Assembly: GCA_905331475.1 (NCBI GenBank)
Contig: CAJNYU010001093.1
Span: forward strand, 1 to 64,000
DNA length: 64,000 nucleotides
Source: Rotaria socialis
Lineage: Eukaryota; Rotifera; Eurotatoria; Philodinida; Philodinidae
Direction: 5' to 3'
Below, one piece after another: positions 12,325 to 24,618 of this stretch (its first letter is position 1; each line of letters opens with the position of its first letter). Made by a program: the position numbers and the translations under genes. Under the pieces are notes generated by a model. It did not search any database. It had not been told where the DNA came from and saw only the letters and a program-made list of their open reading frames with translations.

Positions 12325-13242
12325 ATGAATTCGTCAAAAGCTGAAGCTGAAAATATTGAACCATCGGCTGGTAAAGAGATGCTGGATAAATATTGGGCTG
12401 AAATTAAACATGAAATAGATGATATTAATATTGTAAGTGGAGATTTTCTTTTCAAATATCTTTATATATGGGGAAAACAAATTCCTCTTAGTATCGACCG
12501 ATTTAACTCATTTTCAATAAACTTTGTCCTAATCTTTATGGCTCTATTTCTAGGTTGAATTTCGTACAACAGATTTGCCGTTAGCTCGTATAAAAAAAAT
12601 TATGAAATTAGACGATGATGTTAAAATGATTAGCGCTGAAGTACCAATACTATTTGCTAAAGCGGCTGAATTATTCATTCAAGAATTAACAATTCATTCT
12701 TGGTTACAAACAGAGGAGAGCCGCCGTCGTACATTACAGGTTTAACAGCAAACATGATCTGCTTTTATATATCCGTATTTTTTTCTGCAATTTTAATAGA
12801 GAAATGATGTTGCTGCAGCTATATCAAAAAATGAACTATTCGATTTTCTCATCGATATTGTTCCACGTGAAGAAGCAACACGAACACATAAGAAAAAGGA
12901 AGCTGTTAGCGAAGTACAGTATATTGTTACATTACCATCATCATCTGGCATGGGCAATACTATTCAATTGCCAAGTAAATCATTTTGTTTCTCGAGAAAA
13001 TTCTTATAAAATTTATATTCTATTTTAGATGGTCAAATCATTCAATTACCTCAAAATTTATCATCGAACATTGTCACTATGGCAGTAAGTTGAATTTTGA
13101 AATAAGTGTTGATAGAGACCGTCATAGACATTATTGAATATCTACGCTATTTTCTAATAGTTGTTATAGATGACTAAATTCATTTTTTTTCTGTTTTCAG
13201 AGTCCACAAGGTACTCAACAGCAATATACAATCGGCCCTTAA
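12325..13242 (+). CDS. NF-YC-like CCAAT-binding subunit, divergent short copy
   Basis: NF-YC pairs with NF-YB through a histone fold, then recruits NF-YA to bind CCAAT boxes in the nucleus. Exons are 12325-12432, 12554-12739, 12800-12974, 13029-13084 and 13201-13242. The core [38 protein letters not shown] and [20 protein letters not shown] is NF-YC. It departs from the otherwise very conserved family: [12 protein letters not shown] for [25 protein letters not shown] for AMAITKFDQFDFL, and [12 protein letters not shown] for PRDELKPPKRQ. The C-terminus is short (about 200 residues in all). It has one Gln-rich hint ending [13 protein letters not shown], and AATAAA overlaps the stop codon. It lies head-to-tail with a more conventional copy 208 bp downstream, sharing its first three intron positions. 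It may be a subfunctionalised or decaying duplicate; all exons are open. Confidence 0.85.
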
Positions 13243-13449
13243 ATAAATGCAACATACTATTCGATTTGTTTTGTGCAATGCTCAGATATCTTACTTCGTG
13301 TAAAAGTCTTTTATGTAAAAACCACCCAGAAACTATCTCTATTTTTTCCTTGTGTATATGCATATATATATATACATGTTCTTGATGCGTATATGTTAGT
13401 GTATATTGTGAATTATATTTCTCTGAATGTATTCTAGATAAAAATAAAA

Positions 13450-15287
13450 ATGACGCATACATCGTCAAATGAAAAAACTGAAATATCACAACCAACAGAG
13501 GGAACGGAAATGCTTGAACGCCTTTGGTCAGAGACACGTGCTGAAATTGATTCTATAAATATCGTATGTTTAATTAGTGGAAATAGTAGAGAAAGACAGA
13601 AAATAAGAATTTTTGATTTAAGATGGATTTTCGTGCAAGTGAATTACCATTGGCGCGTATTAAAAAGATCATGAAATTAGATGATGATGTTAAAATGATT
13701 AGTGCTGAAGTACCAATACTTTTTGCCAAAGCAGCAGAGATATTTATTCATGAGTTAACACTACGCTCGTGGATTCATACAGAAGAAAGTAAACGACGAA
13801 CATTACAGGTTTACAAGAGAACAATCTTTATTTTCTTTTAAATTATGTTTTCTGTGATTGAAATAGAGAAACGATGTTGCTATGGCAATTACGAAATATG
13901 AACAATTCGATTTTTTAATTGATATCGTACCACGAGAAGAATCGAAACCCCATAAAAAACATGTAGATTTATGTAATAGCAAAAAAACATAAAATTTATC
14001 GATTCTATTTAGGAAAATAATATGGGTGAAGTACAATATATTGTCACACTTCCACAGGCAAACCAACCTAGTGCTATTCAATTACCTAGTAAGATTTTAT
14101 TTGTATTTGTCTTCGTTCATATTGTTTGTAATAAGACGGACAAGTTATTCAATTATCATCAACGATACAATCGCCACTTGTCACTATTGGTGTAAGTGTA
14201 TTATCATAGGCAACAGTTCATATAATACCTATAGTAAATACGTAGATAACAAGATTAATCACTGTATCAACCTTAATTAGTATTCTTTATCAGATTTTCA
14301 ATTATATAGAGTTCTGAGCATATGTAGGTGATTATTGTGCAATACTAATATTCTTACGATAGTTACTGTACGACGTGAGAGTGATGCCAAGTTCTGATCG
14401 CGAGCATCAATCTACTATTCTAATGAAAAATAATGCTATTAAAACAATGCGCTCTATTAGAGTTTTCTTTTTATAATCCTACTATTCCAAGAGCTATATT
14501 CATTTCTGCCCTCATTCATGCACAAGTAAACTGTTTTGCTACTTGCGATCAGGGATTATCATTATATACACGCATTCAAATGACAGTCAACGTTTTCAGG
14601 TAGCTACTTTAATCTAGCGTCTAAAAGGTTCCGTCATTGTGATTAAAATGAAAAGATCCATGTTGAATTATACATTTTCACTAAAGTGAATACTTCATAC
14701 ATTTATATCGAATGAAATACTGTAAAAATCGCATAGCTTTTTCTTTACAGTTGATCGTAGTTATGAGCGACAATATATTCTATTATGATTTTATTCTATT
14801 TATAGAACTCTGGCCAACAGTATGCAGTTTTATCTCAAGCAAATCAAATGCAAGCACCTACTCAGTATATTCAAATCGCTGCACCACATGTATCTGAAGT
14901 ATGAAACTTAGATTGTTATTGCAATGTTTATTTTCAATATTTCTTTCTAGAATATGCACCCATCACAACAAATGAGTGCATCAGGACGAAGCCTTCATGT
15001 GTCAACAACACCCAATGCCACGCAATCACAACAACGCCAACCTGCATCGGCTCATGTAAGATTTTATCTTGATTTATGCAAAAATAAAGAGATTATCGTT
15101 TTTATTTTTCAAGATTACGATAACAGCAGCTCAATTGCAACAAATCTTAAATGCTTCACAAAAACCTACTACTAACAATAATAATAACAATGCAATAACA
15201 ACAATAAAGCCCGCACAACAAATTGATAATGACAACCAGTCATCGGATCAAACGACAACAGTTGATATTAAACAACAATCTGTTTAA
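13450..15287 (+). CDS. NF-YC, nuclear transcription factor Y subunit gamma
   Basis: This is the histone-fold subunit of the CCAAT-binding NF-Y complex. Exons are 13450-13563, 13623-13808, 13867-13962, 14013-14088, 14136-14191, 14806-14898, 14951-15055 and 15114-15287, all GT-AG and in phase. The core is canonical: [76 protein letters not shown] and [15 protein letters not shown]. The downstream region is Gln/Thr/Asn-rich ([34 protein letters not shown]), as expected of the NF-YC activation domain, and ends DIKQQSV. A 614-bp intron interrupts the C-terminal part. Poly(A)-like AATAAA follows at about 15320. It is the better conserved of the tandem NF-YC pair and so the likely main functional copy. 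Confidence 0.92.
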
Positions 15288-15797
15288 TAACTAAATTAAA
15301 TATTATTTTGAAAAAAAAAAGAAATAAAACTTTCATTTCTTTTTTTTGTTCCCGATCTTTCACGTGCCATTTTCGCGAAGAACATGTACCTTTGATCGAC
15401 ATTGGATAATGCTGTGAATTTTTTTTTCTTGTTTTTTTTTGCTTCCTACTGCTTATATTAACAGAATGTTGCATTTCGACAACATTTTCTTATGTAGATT
15501 TTGTAAAATGATTGTTTTCAAGTTAACCTATCAGAAAAGAATATAGATGAACTTCTTTTTTTTCTGTTTCAAGATATTAGTAAAATATGAATATAATATG
15601 CCGTACGATAATTTCTTCTCTCCGTACAACAAATCGACTACATAAAAATCCCTTAATAACAGGTAGACTATAAACCATAGAGCCAGCCATGATGGAAGGA
15701 AAAACATCGAAAGGAAAACGGATGATCTGTGAAATAATGGTAAAAAATAATGAAACTACTGCGCACAACCGGTAGATTGGCCACGAATGTGTCGTAC

Positions 15798-16819
15798 CAG
15801 AGATGTCCACAGGGTGATTTTTTGTGCGCTGCCCTGTTGAAAAAAATTAAAATGTACCCTGATCCTGCCCTGTATCCTGGCCAGGGCAGGGCAGGGTACC
15901 CTTCTCAGCTGACATACAGAGAATGTCTTTGAACTGGATCCGAGTATTTCCTGAATGAATTCGTTCCAAACAACTTTCTAAAATAGACAAAATACTTCTG
16001 AGGCAGAACATGACAGGATCTATCCAGCCCGTATATGAATTCTACTGAAAAACTACCTGGCAGAAAGCTAAAATCCAGAAAAACCATACGAAACTGAACC
16101 AATTTTGGTAAAATCCATAGTGATTCGCCCAGAAGAACGTTACAATGGCTCATACTATTTTCCATATAGATCTTGCCGTACTCTATCGATTAGACACATT
16201 TTGAACTCGGTTTGACATTCCCGACCCATAGAAATTAAGTTCAAATTCCTAGGGATTTTGCTAAATCCTTCGTGATTGCGCAATAGCAACTTCCCGAGGT
16301 AGCCACGGTGGTTCCTAAACAGATTTTTACCTGCTCTATCGACTGAAAGTCACTGTGACTATGTTGAAAAATTCTTCCTGCCCAATCGCGACGGGATTTA
16401 ACAACATTGGTTGAGTCTTTTATGTTTTTTGTGACTTTCAGCTTTTTTAGGAAGATTTTGAGTACGATTGATATCTGGGCTGAATAAAGCTCAGCGAGTT
16501 CTACTCGGAAAGTAGTTTGTCCTTGTTCGGTAGTCCTTTGGAGTAATCCATTCTGAAAATATTCGAATTTCCCATTTTTACTTAAGATATCCTACGTTTT
16601 GTATGGTCACTATTTATAATTATCTTGATTCTATCGTGTTCATACGGTGGTCAATATAAATCGGAAGTTCTGCTTACCAGTTGCTGTCGCTCTCTGAAGC
16701 CTATTTTTATTTTTGATACTTCGAAACTAAAAGTATTTCTTCAAAACTGAAATTCAAACAACTGAATTTTTACCCTGCAGAGCACAGGGCATGGTAACCC
16801 TGCCCTGTGGACATCTCTG
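15798..16819. mobile_element. Non-autonomous hAT-type DNA transposon, 1022 bp
   Basis: Terminal inverted repeats: left CAGAGATGTCCACAGGGTGA, right (reverse complement) CAGAGATGTCCACAGGGCAG. The element is flanked by an exact 8-bp target duplication TGTCGTAC (15790-15797 and 16820-16827). Eight-bp duplications plus CAGAG termini are hallmarks of hAT. CAGGGCAGGG-type repeats lie just inside both ends. No transposase reading frame was seen, so it depends on a helper. It lies upstream of the ferredoxin gene, possibly in its first intron. The TSD is perfect, suggesting a fairly young insertion. Confidence 0.85.
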
Positions 16820-17002
16820 TGTCGTACTGATGTTTTACAGTTCGTATCATCTCATAAAGGATAATTAGAAATATACAGAATTGAAGTTCACTGCATTTAA
16901 TGAAAATTGGTTATTCTTAGAGTTCGACCAGCATATTATTTGTTTTGTTTCTTATGATACAAGATTTTTTTAAATTACAGCATTATTTTTTGGATAAAAA
17001 TA

Positions 17003-17882
<880 letters not shown>

Positions 17883-19238
17883 ATAAAATTTGTTGTTTTT
17901 GCTTTAGAATAAAGTTTAGATATATTTATATGAGAAGAAAATTTATAAGCCAGCGATTACTTTGTTTTCATTATTATCGTTGTTAAAAATAAAATGTATG
18001 CAAGTTTCAAAGAAGCAGGATATGTTTTTCGTTCAAAAGGCTATAGTATTACAATGCGACATTGTACAATTATATTGTAATTTATCTTAGAAAATCTCCA
18101 GGTTGAACAGTAATTGAATTCTCCACTTGGCTTTCGATCTCGTTCAAATTTCTACGAGCTTCCTGGTTGTTACATCAGACTCAAAGCTTGATCCTCTATC
18201 AAGTTGTATACTTTTGAACCAATCCCATCATCACAGATGAATCACTTCAAAAAGAAAATGTTCTACAAGATTATTCTCCTGAAAATAGTAACCCTCATAA
18301 TATTATTCAAGTTTCACTTGGTTCGAATACTGAATTTTTCCTAGTCATAAAATTATATGACTGAAGGCACCTTTTCCCATATGCATGTGTACCAATTTGC
18401 GCATATTCAATCTAAAGTTAATAAAGCTATAGTGATGCAATTTGATTAAAATTCTTCATAGTTAAATATGAATTTAACCTAAACTAGGTCCTATTCACAT
18501 ATGTGGAAATATGGCATTACAATAGTATCAATAAAAATAGACTCCTGGAAACATTCATTTTCAATAGAGCCCTACAGGGAATTTCGAGAAAATAGTAGAG
18601 AATTAGAAATCATTCAGATTCATATATTAGCTCTCTTAAGCATATAACATCTATACAAACATGGTTTTAATAGAAATCTACTATTTTGATGCATAAAATT
18701 GTGATAATACCGTTTCTGCCCATGTTAGCATAATGACCTTTCCTCAGGAATTTGTATTACTAAGATGTTTTATGACAAGATTATTTTCGGACAACGATTA
18801 GATGGTAATGATCCAAATGATAGATATGTAACAAAAATGTAAATAAAAAATTTCTCTATAACATTTTCTAAAACGCGCACTCGGTATTCTTGTCCAGCTG
18901 TTATTGTAAGTTTTTTATGTGCTTCTATAGATGTTTTATCACTGAAACGGACGCAAGAGTAATTTTGTACAAACACTGAATCACAAATGATGTAATTACT
19001 ATTTTCTGTTGACATTTATCCTATATAACTATTGAATATATTTTCTGCCCTTTTGTCGATCAATAATTGTCATCATGTGATGAGAAAATTCTTTGACGAA
19101 AGGTCGTAACAAGCAACAAACATATGGCAAAAGAAAATTTTATATAGATCACAACAAATATTTTAATTGAGATCCATTTGTTCAATACATTCTTTCTTTT
19201 AATTTATCTTACAAATAGTTTGAACATGAATAAATTCC
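17883..19238. other. Intergenic, no gene supported
   Basis: AT-rich spacer between the convergent ferredoxin and GPCR genes. No domain-bearing frame was seen; an 81-codon minus frame at 18770-19015 has no recognisable content. CCTGAAAATAGTAACCCT near 18278-18295 resembles the ends of the repeat at 24489-24594. Confidence 0.35.
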
Positions 19239-20662
19239 TTATTGATGTTCGTCACACAAAGGAAGTCGTTGTTGGCACGAGCCATTTCGCCACTCCGATA
19301 GTGGTACATTTGAATATCTCGCTTGATGATTTCTTGAGGAAAGCACGGAAGATGACATGAAACAACTTGAACGTCGATAATTATAGTTTTCTACACTGGA
19401 TTTTGAACGTAACGGTGAATGTTTAACGGCACGTACTAGTTCATTTCGAATATGCTTACCACTAATGATATACAAATAAAAATTAATGCCATAATTGAAA
19501 TTTGTTAGCAAATCAAATATTTCATGGCTCATATAAATATAATATTTCCATTTAACATTACACATTTTGAAAACAGATATATACATATATTTAATTATAT
19601 CTAAACTCGAGCCAGGTACATGTAACAGAAGATAAATTGATGTTACTATCACTAACATTCGCGATATTTTATACAACACTTTCATTTTATGTTGGGCATT
19701 ATCAATTACATTTGTATGATCGAGTAATGAACCTTCATGAAACAATTTATTCATTATAAGTATATTGGCAGTTATAATCATTGCTGAAGGTAATAATGTC
19801 ATTAGAAAAAGTCGCCAAACATAGACTGTAAAAATGATATCCAATTTTAGATATGTATGATGGCGTATTGTTTTACAGCGGCAAACTCTAGTTGATGATA
19901 CGGATGGGGAACAATCAAGACCTTTTATTATCAAATGATAAGATTGAATAAACATTGTAAACAGAAGGATTATCAATATAATACGACGAGCATTAACAAC
20001 AGTGCAAATAGTTTTGGACCATAAGGGAAATTTTATTGCAATTACACGTTCAATAGCTAAAGCTACGACAATCCTAGGAAAGTAAATAGTGTCTCATATA
20101 AATCTTTTTGTGAAAGATATTAATATCTCACCAAGAGCTCATAGAATAAAATATATATCTTATATAATTATATAATTTGCATGATGCGTTAGTATGTGCA
20201 ATGAGTGTTAATTTGTACTCAAATTGATGCAATTCATCAAGTGCAGAAATAACTAAAATAAATCGAGTGTTGATTTAGATAAATACGTTTTTTTCGATTT
20301 TCTTTCACATGCCTTCCGCAAAAATGGCTCCAGTATCAACAATAGCTAAGACAATTAAATATTGAGTGTAAGAATTTCGTCTCAGACCTAAAAATTAAAT
20401 CGATTGCATCAAAGTTTTTCGAGACATTCATTAAACTTACGCCGACGACACAGGACCAGTAAACATAATATGTTACCAAAAAAACCAATTATGAATACAA
20501 CTAGTGTTCCTAGAAAATCAAACAAACTTGAAATTCGGAATATGTTCTCAATATCTCACCAAGATTATTTAACCACCATGCCCAATTTTTATTTTCAGAT
20601 TGAATTTTATTTACATAATATAAATCCACGTCAGTTAAATTCACCTCTATGCATGGTGCCAT
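19239..20662 (-). CDS. Rhodopsin-like (class A) peptide-type GPCR
   Basis: A seven-helix plasma-membrane receptor; the ligand is unknown. Five exons are inferred: 20662-20560, 20509-20441, 20387-20313, 20252-20132 and 20073-19239. The N-terminus MAPCIEVNLTDVDLYYVN has a glycosylation-like NLT. TM1 is GTLVVFIIGFFGNILCLLVL (GN motif). TM2 is YLIVLAIVDTGAIFAE. TM3 ends IVVALAIERVIAIKFPLWS, with ERV in place of DRY. TM5 is LLPSAMIITANILIM. TM6 includes MLVIVTSIYLLLHVPGS. TM7 is LLTNFNYGINFYLYIISGKH, with NFYLY in the NPxxY position. Exon 3 to exon 4 keeps frame only with a GC donor (GAAG|GCATGT), giving FAE-VISALDELHQF. The tail is Ser-rich. FMRFamide-type and related neuropeptide receptors are the nearest look-alikes, but I would not assign a ligand. 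Confidence 0.75.
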
Positions 20663-22535
20663 GCTAAATAAATAGTAATAAGAGTTTTGATGACAGATAT
20701 AGCGAGTAATGTGTTGCCGATTATAAAATCTTCGTTTGAGAAAATAGATACCGTTGATTTATATTAGTTTCTTTTTTCCTCGAGTTCTCTATGAGATCGT
20801 GCCAAAGAGAAAAAAAAGCGGAAAAGACTATCATAGGATGTACGTTTGCTCGACGAATGAATATCTCTATCTCTATGTATATATATACATGACGTATATG
20901 CTGTAGGGTATGATGTGTGGTCTACTGTAACGAATTGATGTATACTATTCAAGATTTATTTCTATACCATACACTTGGCGTATACACATAAAAATAGGAA
21001 GACATTTTTAGCTGAGTTGAGCTAAAAATATAGTAGATAAGAGAAATGCTACAAGATATTAAGTTTCATTAATAAATATGATATAGATGACGCTAATCTT
21101 GATTGGACTACACAATTGTTGAAATAGTATTTTTTTGCGTGTTGCAATGTTGAACGAAATATTAACGTTTCTCATACGCATATTATGCCGTTTTTTGTTC
21201 AGTCTTAAAGAATAATAAAAATCTTTCGATAATTGTGTGACGGAACGACTTGTTCGTTCCTCCTTTTATTCAGAATGAATGCTTTTTCGAGTAACAAATG
21301 CTGATACGAATAATATAAACAGTGAAGAAGAAGAGAAGATAAAAGCAAGTTTAAACTAATGATTAGATGATAAGAGTGATTAATGAGTACATGCACTCTT
21401 GAAGGAGTCGTGATGGATGGAATCCGTCACAAATTGATCTGCCTTTTTATTTATTATTTATCAACGTAAAAGATATGCACAATCTGTAATTACACTGTTT
21501 TGGCATGCTCTCATTCGATAATGACACGCCCGTAACTATCAAAGTAGATTGAATTTTCATATGAGATAGTAACTCCAACAACACTAAAAATAAATCTGTA
21601 GTTTCTCCAATTTTGCTGTTAATATTACATTCCTTGCGATATAACGACTGACTTGATGCTCTTTTTTTTTGACTTTTAATAATGACAATTTGATATCATC
21701 AAGATCTATCAAAGATTTTAAAAATATTCGTAAATTATGTTTGGATTTTAAAAATTAAAAATGGAATTGACAAACAATCATAACTGACAACGAACTTAGA
21801 ATATGTTCATACTTTATAAGATGTGCTTTGTGCTAGAAAATTATAATTTTGGTATTCAGCTTACATCAGATAAGTAACAGCTAATGATTTCAATGCTATC
21901 AAGTGTTCTAAATCGGTGCGAGTAATGTTACCAATCTTGAGAGTGCACAAGGCATACTTATACCTACCTGCATGAACGTATACAATAGCGAAACAACGCA
22001 TAATGGGAAGCAGAAATAAAAATATTTAACACAGTAATTGTGTCTTTCGAGTCAGTCGAAGCATTAATTGGCATGGAATTTCAGCTGTTGAGAGATTATT
22101 GTTATACTTGGAATTGTCGATCCGACAGACTCGTATCGCTCATTTAATGTTAAACATCGAGCGAATACTATTTCTGTAGCAAAACTCTATAGTGTAAAAT
22201 ATAAATAAAATAAAACAATAATGAAACCTAGTTTTTCTAAATATATGAATGGCTGCATACAAAAATATCGCGTTTTGATGGGTTCCTTATTATGTATGAG
22301 ACAATGATAATCGTTTTTTCCTTTAGCTAAAAGAATTAATTAACTGCTTTTCGTATATAAAGATATAAACATTCCAAATTGATGTCACTTCTCGCATACT
22401 TAATCATTCGTCACAATTAGCTTCCAAATAATTTCATGAGTATGCGATAGAAAGCTAACATTTCAAAAGCAAAAGGATATATTTCTGAAAAATTATTATC
22501 CACTCAAATCTATATTCACTACATTCAGCATATGG
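20663..22535. other. Intergenic, no gene supported
   Basis: AT-rich sequence upstream of the GPCR. There is a short alternating TCTA/TATA stretch near 20866-20892 and no coding frame with recognisable content. Confidence 0.35.
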
Positions 22536-22797
22536 TGCGTTCAGAAAATATCCCCGGAAACTCGATTAAGTGCTAGGAAACCAGGCCTAGCAGATATAGA
22601 GTTATAGGAGATATAGGAGATACATATTTCTTCTCTTTCATCTCTTAATTTTAATTAATTATTTCTCAACTAAAATAAAATTTTCTTTCACAGATATTAC
22701 TGATATCAATATTTATTTTTTGAGCCTTGCTCGTATTTTTTTCAATATTTATTTTTGAAGCCTTGTTCGTTGTTTATCGATCTCGAATATCTCCTAT

Positions 22798-22968
22798 CAG
22801 GGGCGTAAGTCAGGTCTTAGAGTAGGGAGGCTGTAAGTTTAATTTTTCTGTTGTCATGACCTGAAGAAATTAACTTTTGGAAGCAGCCGGCGGACGTAAA
22901 CCGCTTTTTTCCTATTCATTTTCGGAAGCGGGGGGCGTTACACCCCCTGCCCCCTACTTACACTCCTG
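22798..22968. mobile_element. hAT-like MITE, 171 bp, nested
   Basis: Ends CAGGGGCGTAAGTCAGG and (reverse complement of right end) CAGGAGTGTAAGTAGGGGGC form imperfect terminal repeats. Flanking 8-mers are TCTCCTAT (left) and TCTTCTAT (right), 7 of 8 identical, consistent with a hAT duplication. It is GC-rich compared with its host. Confidence 0.6.
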
Positions 22969-22985
22969 TCTTCTATATCTCCTAT

Positions 22986-24061
22986 CAGAGATGCCAACAG
23001 GCCACTTTTCTCCGGCCTGGCCTAGCCTGTCCTGCAGGCATACATGAAACCAAAAACGTCATTTGTATTTTTATAACATATTCATTAGGTTAAATTTTTA
23101 GTCATGATGTCGAGGTTTAACGTGATTATTTCTTTCTTTTCTTAATAGTAATAATAGAAAAAAGTTGTTTTATGTTTTAGAAAATAAAAACTCTCTGAAT
23201 TAACACCACTAGCATTTCACATAACAAGCAACCACCATTCGACAATTTATAAATATGAACTATGTTATAAAGTAATAAAAGATTAAAATGCATTGACTGC
23301 TTTGTATTCGTTTCTTTGATTTAGCTCTTTTATTGCACCTTTAGTGAAAATCGTGGGAATAAATCAAATCCAATCATTATTCGCTTTCTTTTTTCTGAAT
23401 CTGCAAATGGACTATGACGATACCTACCCATGTAGCCGATAGTGTAAAACCTTGGATATTATTTTCCATTATATTCATAAATAATGTGCATAATGTAATT
23501 AAAATGCAACCTAGTTCAGGCATTATCATCCAAATAATGGGAAAATTTTCCAATAATCCATTGTTTTTTATGAATTATTTAAAATTTTACCATTATTTCC
23601 CTGCAATGCATTATAATGCATAAAAATTTAAAACTATAATGAAATCTAATGCATTGAAGGCGTGAAAATTTTTAATTAATTAGATTCCTTTATATTTTTA
23701 AATTTTCATGCATTATAATGCATTGCAGGGAAATAATGGTAAAATTTCAATTAATTCATACAAAAAAACAATGGATTATTGGAAAATTTTCCCATTATTT
23801 GGAAGATAGTGCATGAAAAAGGTTGAATTTTAATTACGTTATGCACATTATTTAAGAAAATAATGGAAAATAATGTCCATTATTTTACATTATCGACTAC
23901 ATGGGTAATACCGAATTCAGCAGATAAAATCATTCCAAGTCAATTTTAAGCAGGCTACACAGGTTAGCCTGACCCGGCTGTTATTTGCCTGGTCTGATGC
24001 AGGCCAGACTAAAATGTGAAAAATCAGCCTGGCCTGGCAGGCAAGCAGGCTGGCATTTCTG
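22986..24061. mobile_element. Non-autonomous hAT-type transposon, 1076 bp, nested and itself interrupted
   Basis: The left end CAGAGATGCCAACAGGCC pairs with the inverted right end (reverse complement CAGAAATGCCAGCCTGCTTG). Flanking 8-mers are TCTCCTAT and ACTCCTAT (7 of 8). Subterminal GGCCTGGC repeats lie inside both ends. The terminus resembles that of the 15798-16819 element, so both may use the same helper family. A 479-bp palindromic element sits inside. Confidence 0.7.
23427..23905. mobile_element. Near-palindromic foldback MITE, 479 bp, TA-flanked (Tc1/mariner-like)
   Basis: CCCATGTAGCCGATAGTGTA at the left is mirrored by the right end (reverse complement CCCATGTAGTCGATAATGTA), with TA immediately outside each end. 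The two arms, about 220 bp each, stay complementary almost to the centre near 23670. Matching blocks include AATAATGGGAAAATTTTCCA and TGCAATGCATTATAATGCAT. Transcription would give one long hairpin. It is the innermost layer of the nest. Confidence 0.7.
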
Positions 24062-24229
24062 ACTCCTATAACTCCTTTATCTCCTATAAACCCCTAGACT
24101 CAAAGACCCACCCCCTCCTACCTAGACCCCCTATAAGCTATATGTCTGTTATATCTGCTACAGTTTGTTCCCTAGCAGTTAATCGAGTTTTCGGGGATAT
24201 TCTCGGAACGCATCTAATCAAGACAATTA

Positions 24230-24470
24230 TATTTAATAATTGATAAATTCTGGTGATCATTCATTAATTTATATGATTGTTTATGATTTTGTCCGTGACG
24301 ATTAGCGATAGATAATTTTTGCATAAATGGAAATGATTGAACAATTCGACTAAAAAATTCATGTTCAAAAGGATATTCATCATGTAAGGATACAACACGA
24401 ACATATGGATATAGTCCATCTGGGAAATTATTTGTAACTGGTTCATAATGTTTCATTAAAAACGGATGTG
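24230..24470 (-). pseudogene. Fragment of an F-box family gene
   Basis: Minus-strand blocks YEPVTNNFPDGLYPYVRVVS, LHDEYPFEHEFFSRIVQSFP and FMQKLSIANRHGQNHKQSYK are close to the C-terminal region of the F-box gene at 2685-4625 (SITNNFSYGLFESVREVSLY; PFEHEFFVKIAKSFPFMEKL). Homology stops abruptly at both sides: about 24230, next to the outer transposon terminus, and about 24470, next to another repeat. Only some 80 residues remain, without F-box or C-terminus. It is a gene relic broken up by repeats. Confidence 0.7.
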
Positions 24471-24488
24471 ACTTAAATATCAACAGAA

Positions 24489-24594
24489 AAGACTCCTGAT
24501 ATTTCTCCTGATTTAGGAAAACAATTCTCCTGAAAAACTCCTGATTTTTTACAAAAAAACCCTGATTTTCAAAATTTGAATTTGGTAACCCTGT
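24489..24594. repeat. Small repeat with iterated CTCCTGATTT and a GGTAACCCTG end
   Basis: Five spaced copies of CTCCTGA/CCCTGATTT precede GAATTTGGTAACCCTG, whose reverse complement CAGGGTTACCAAATTC has the look of a hAT-type terminus. The left end and target duplication were not resolved. It replaces F-box homology upstream of the fragment at 24230-24470. Confidence 0.35.
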
Positions 24595-24618
24595 ATGAAA
24601 TATATGATAAATCAACAA

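Larger units (their letters stand above)
22536..24212. mobile_element. Outer DNA transposon of a nested stack, 1.68 kb overall
   Basis: The left end TGCGTTCAGAAAATATCCCC (then GGAAACTCGATTA) is matched inverted by the right end (reverse complement TGCGTTCCGAGAATATCCCC, then GAAAACTCGATTA). The match continues through CTAGG and AGCAGATATA for roughly 70 bp. Internally it carries ATATCTCCTAT-like repeats that served as targets for two hAT-type insertions. No clear target duplication was identified, so the superfamily is open. No transposase frame was seen. Confidence 0.6.

Noticed and set aside
24016-24243. 75-codon plus open frame at the transposon nest
   Set aside because: It spans the right end of a hAT element and the outer TIR, so it is not a gene.
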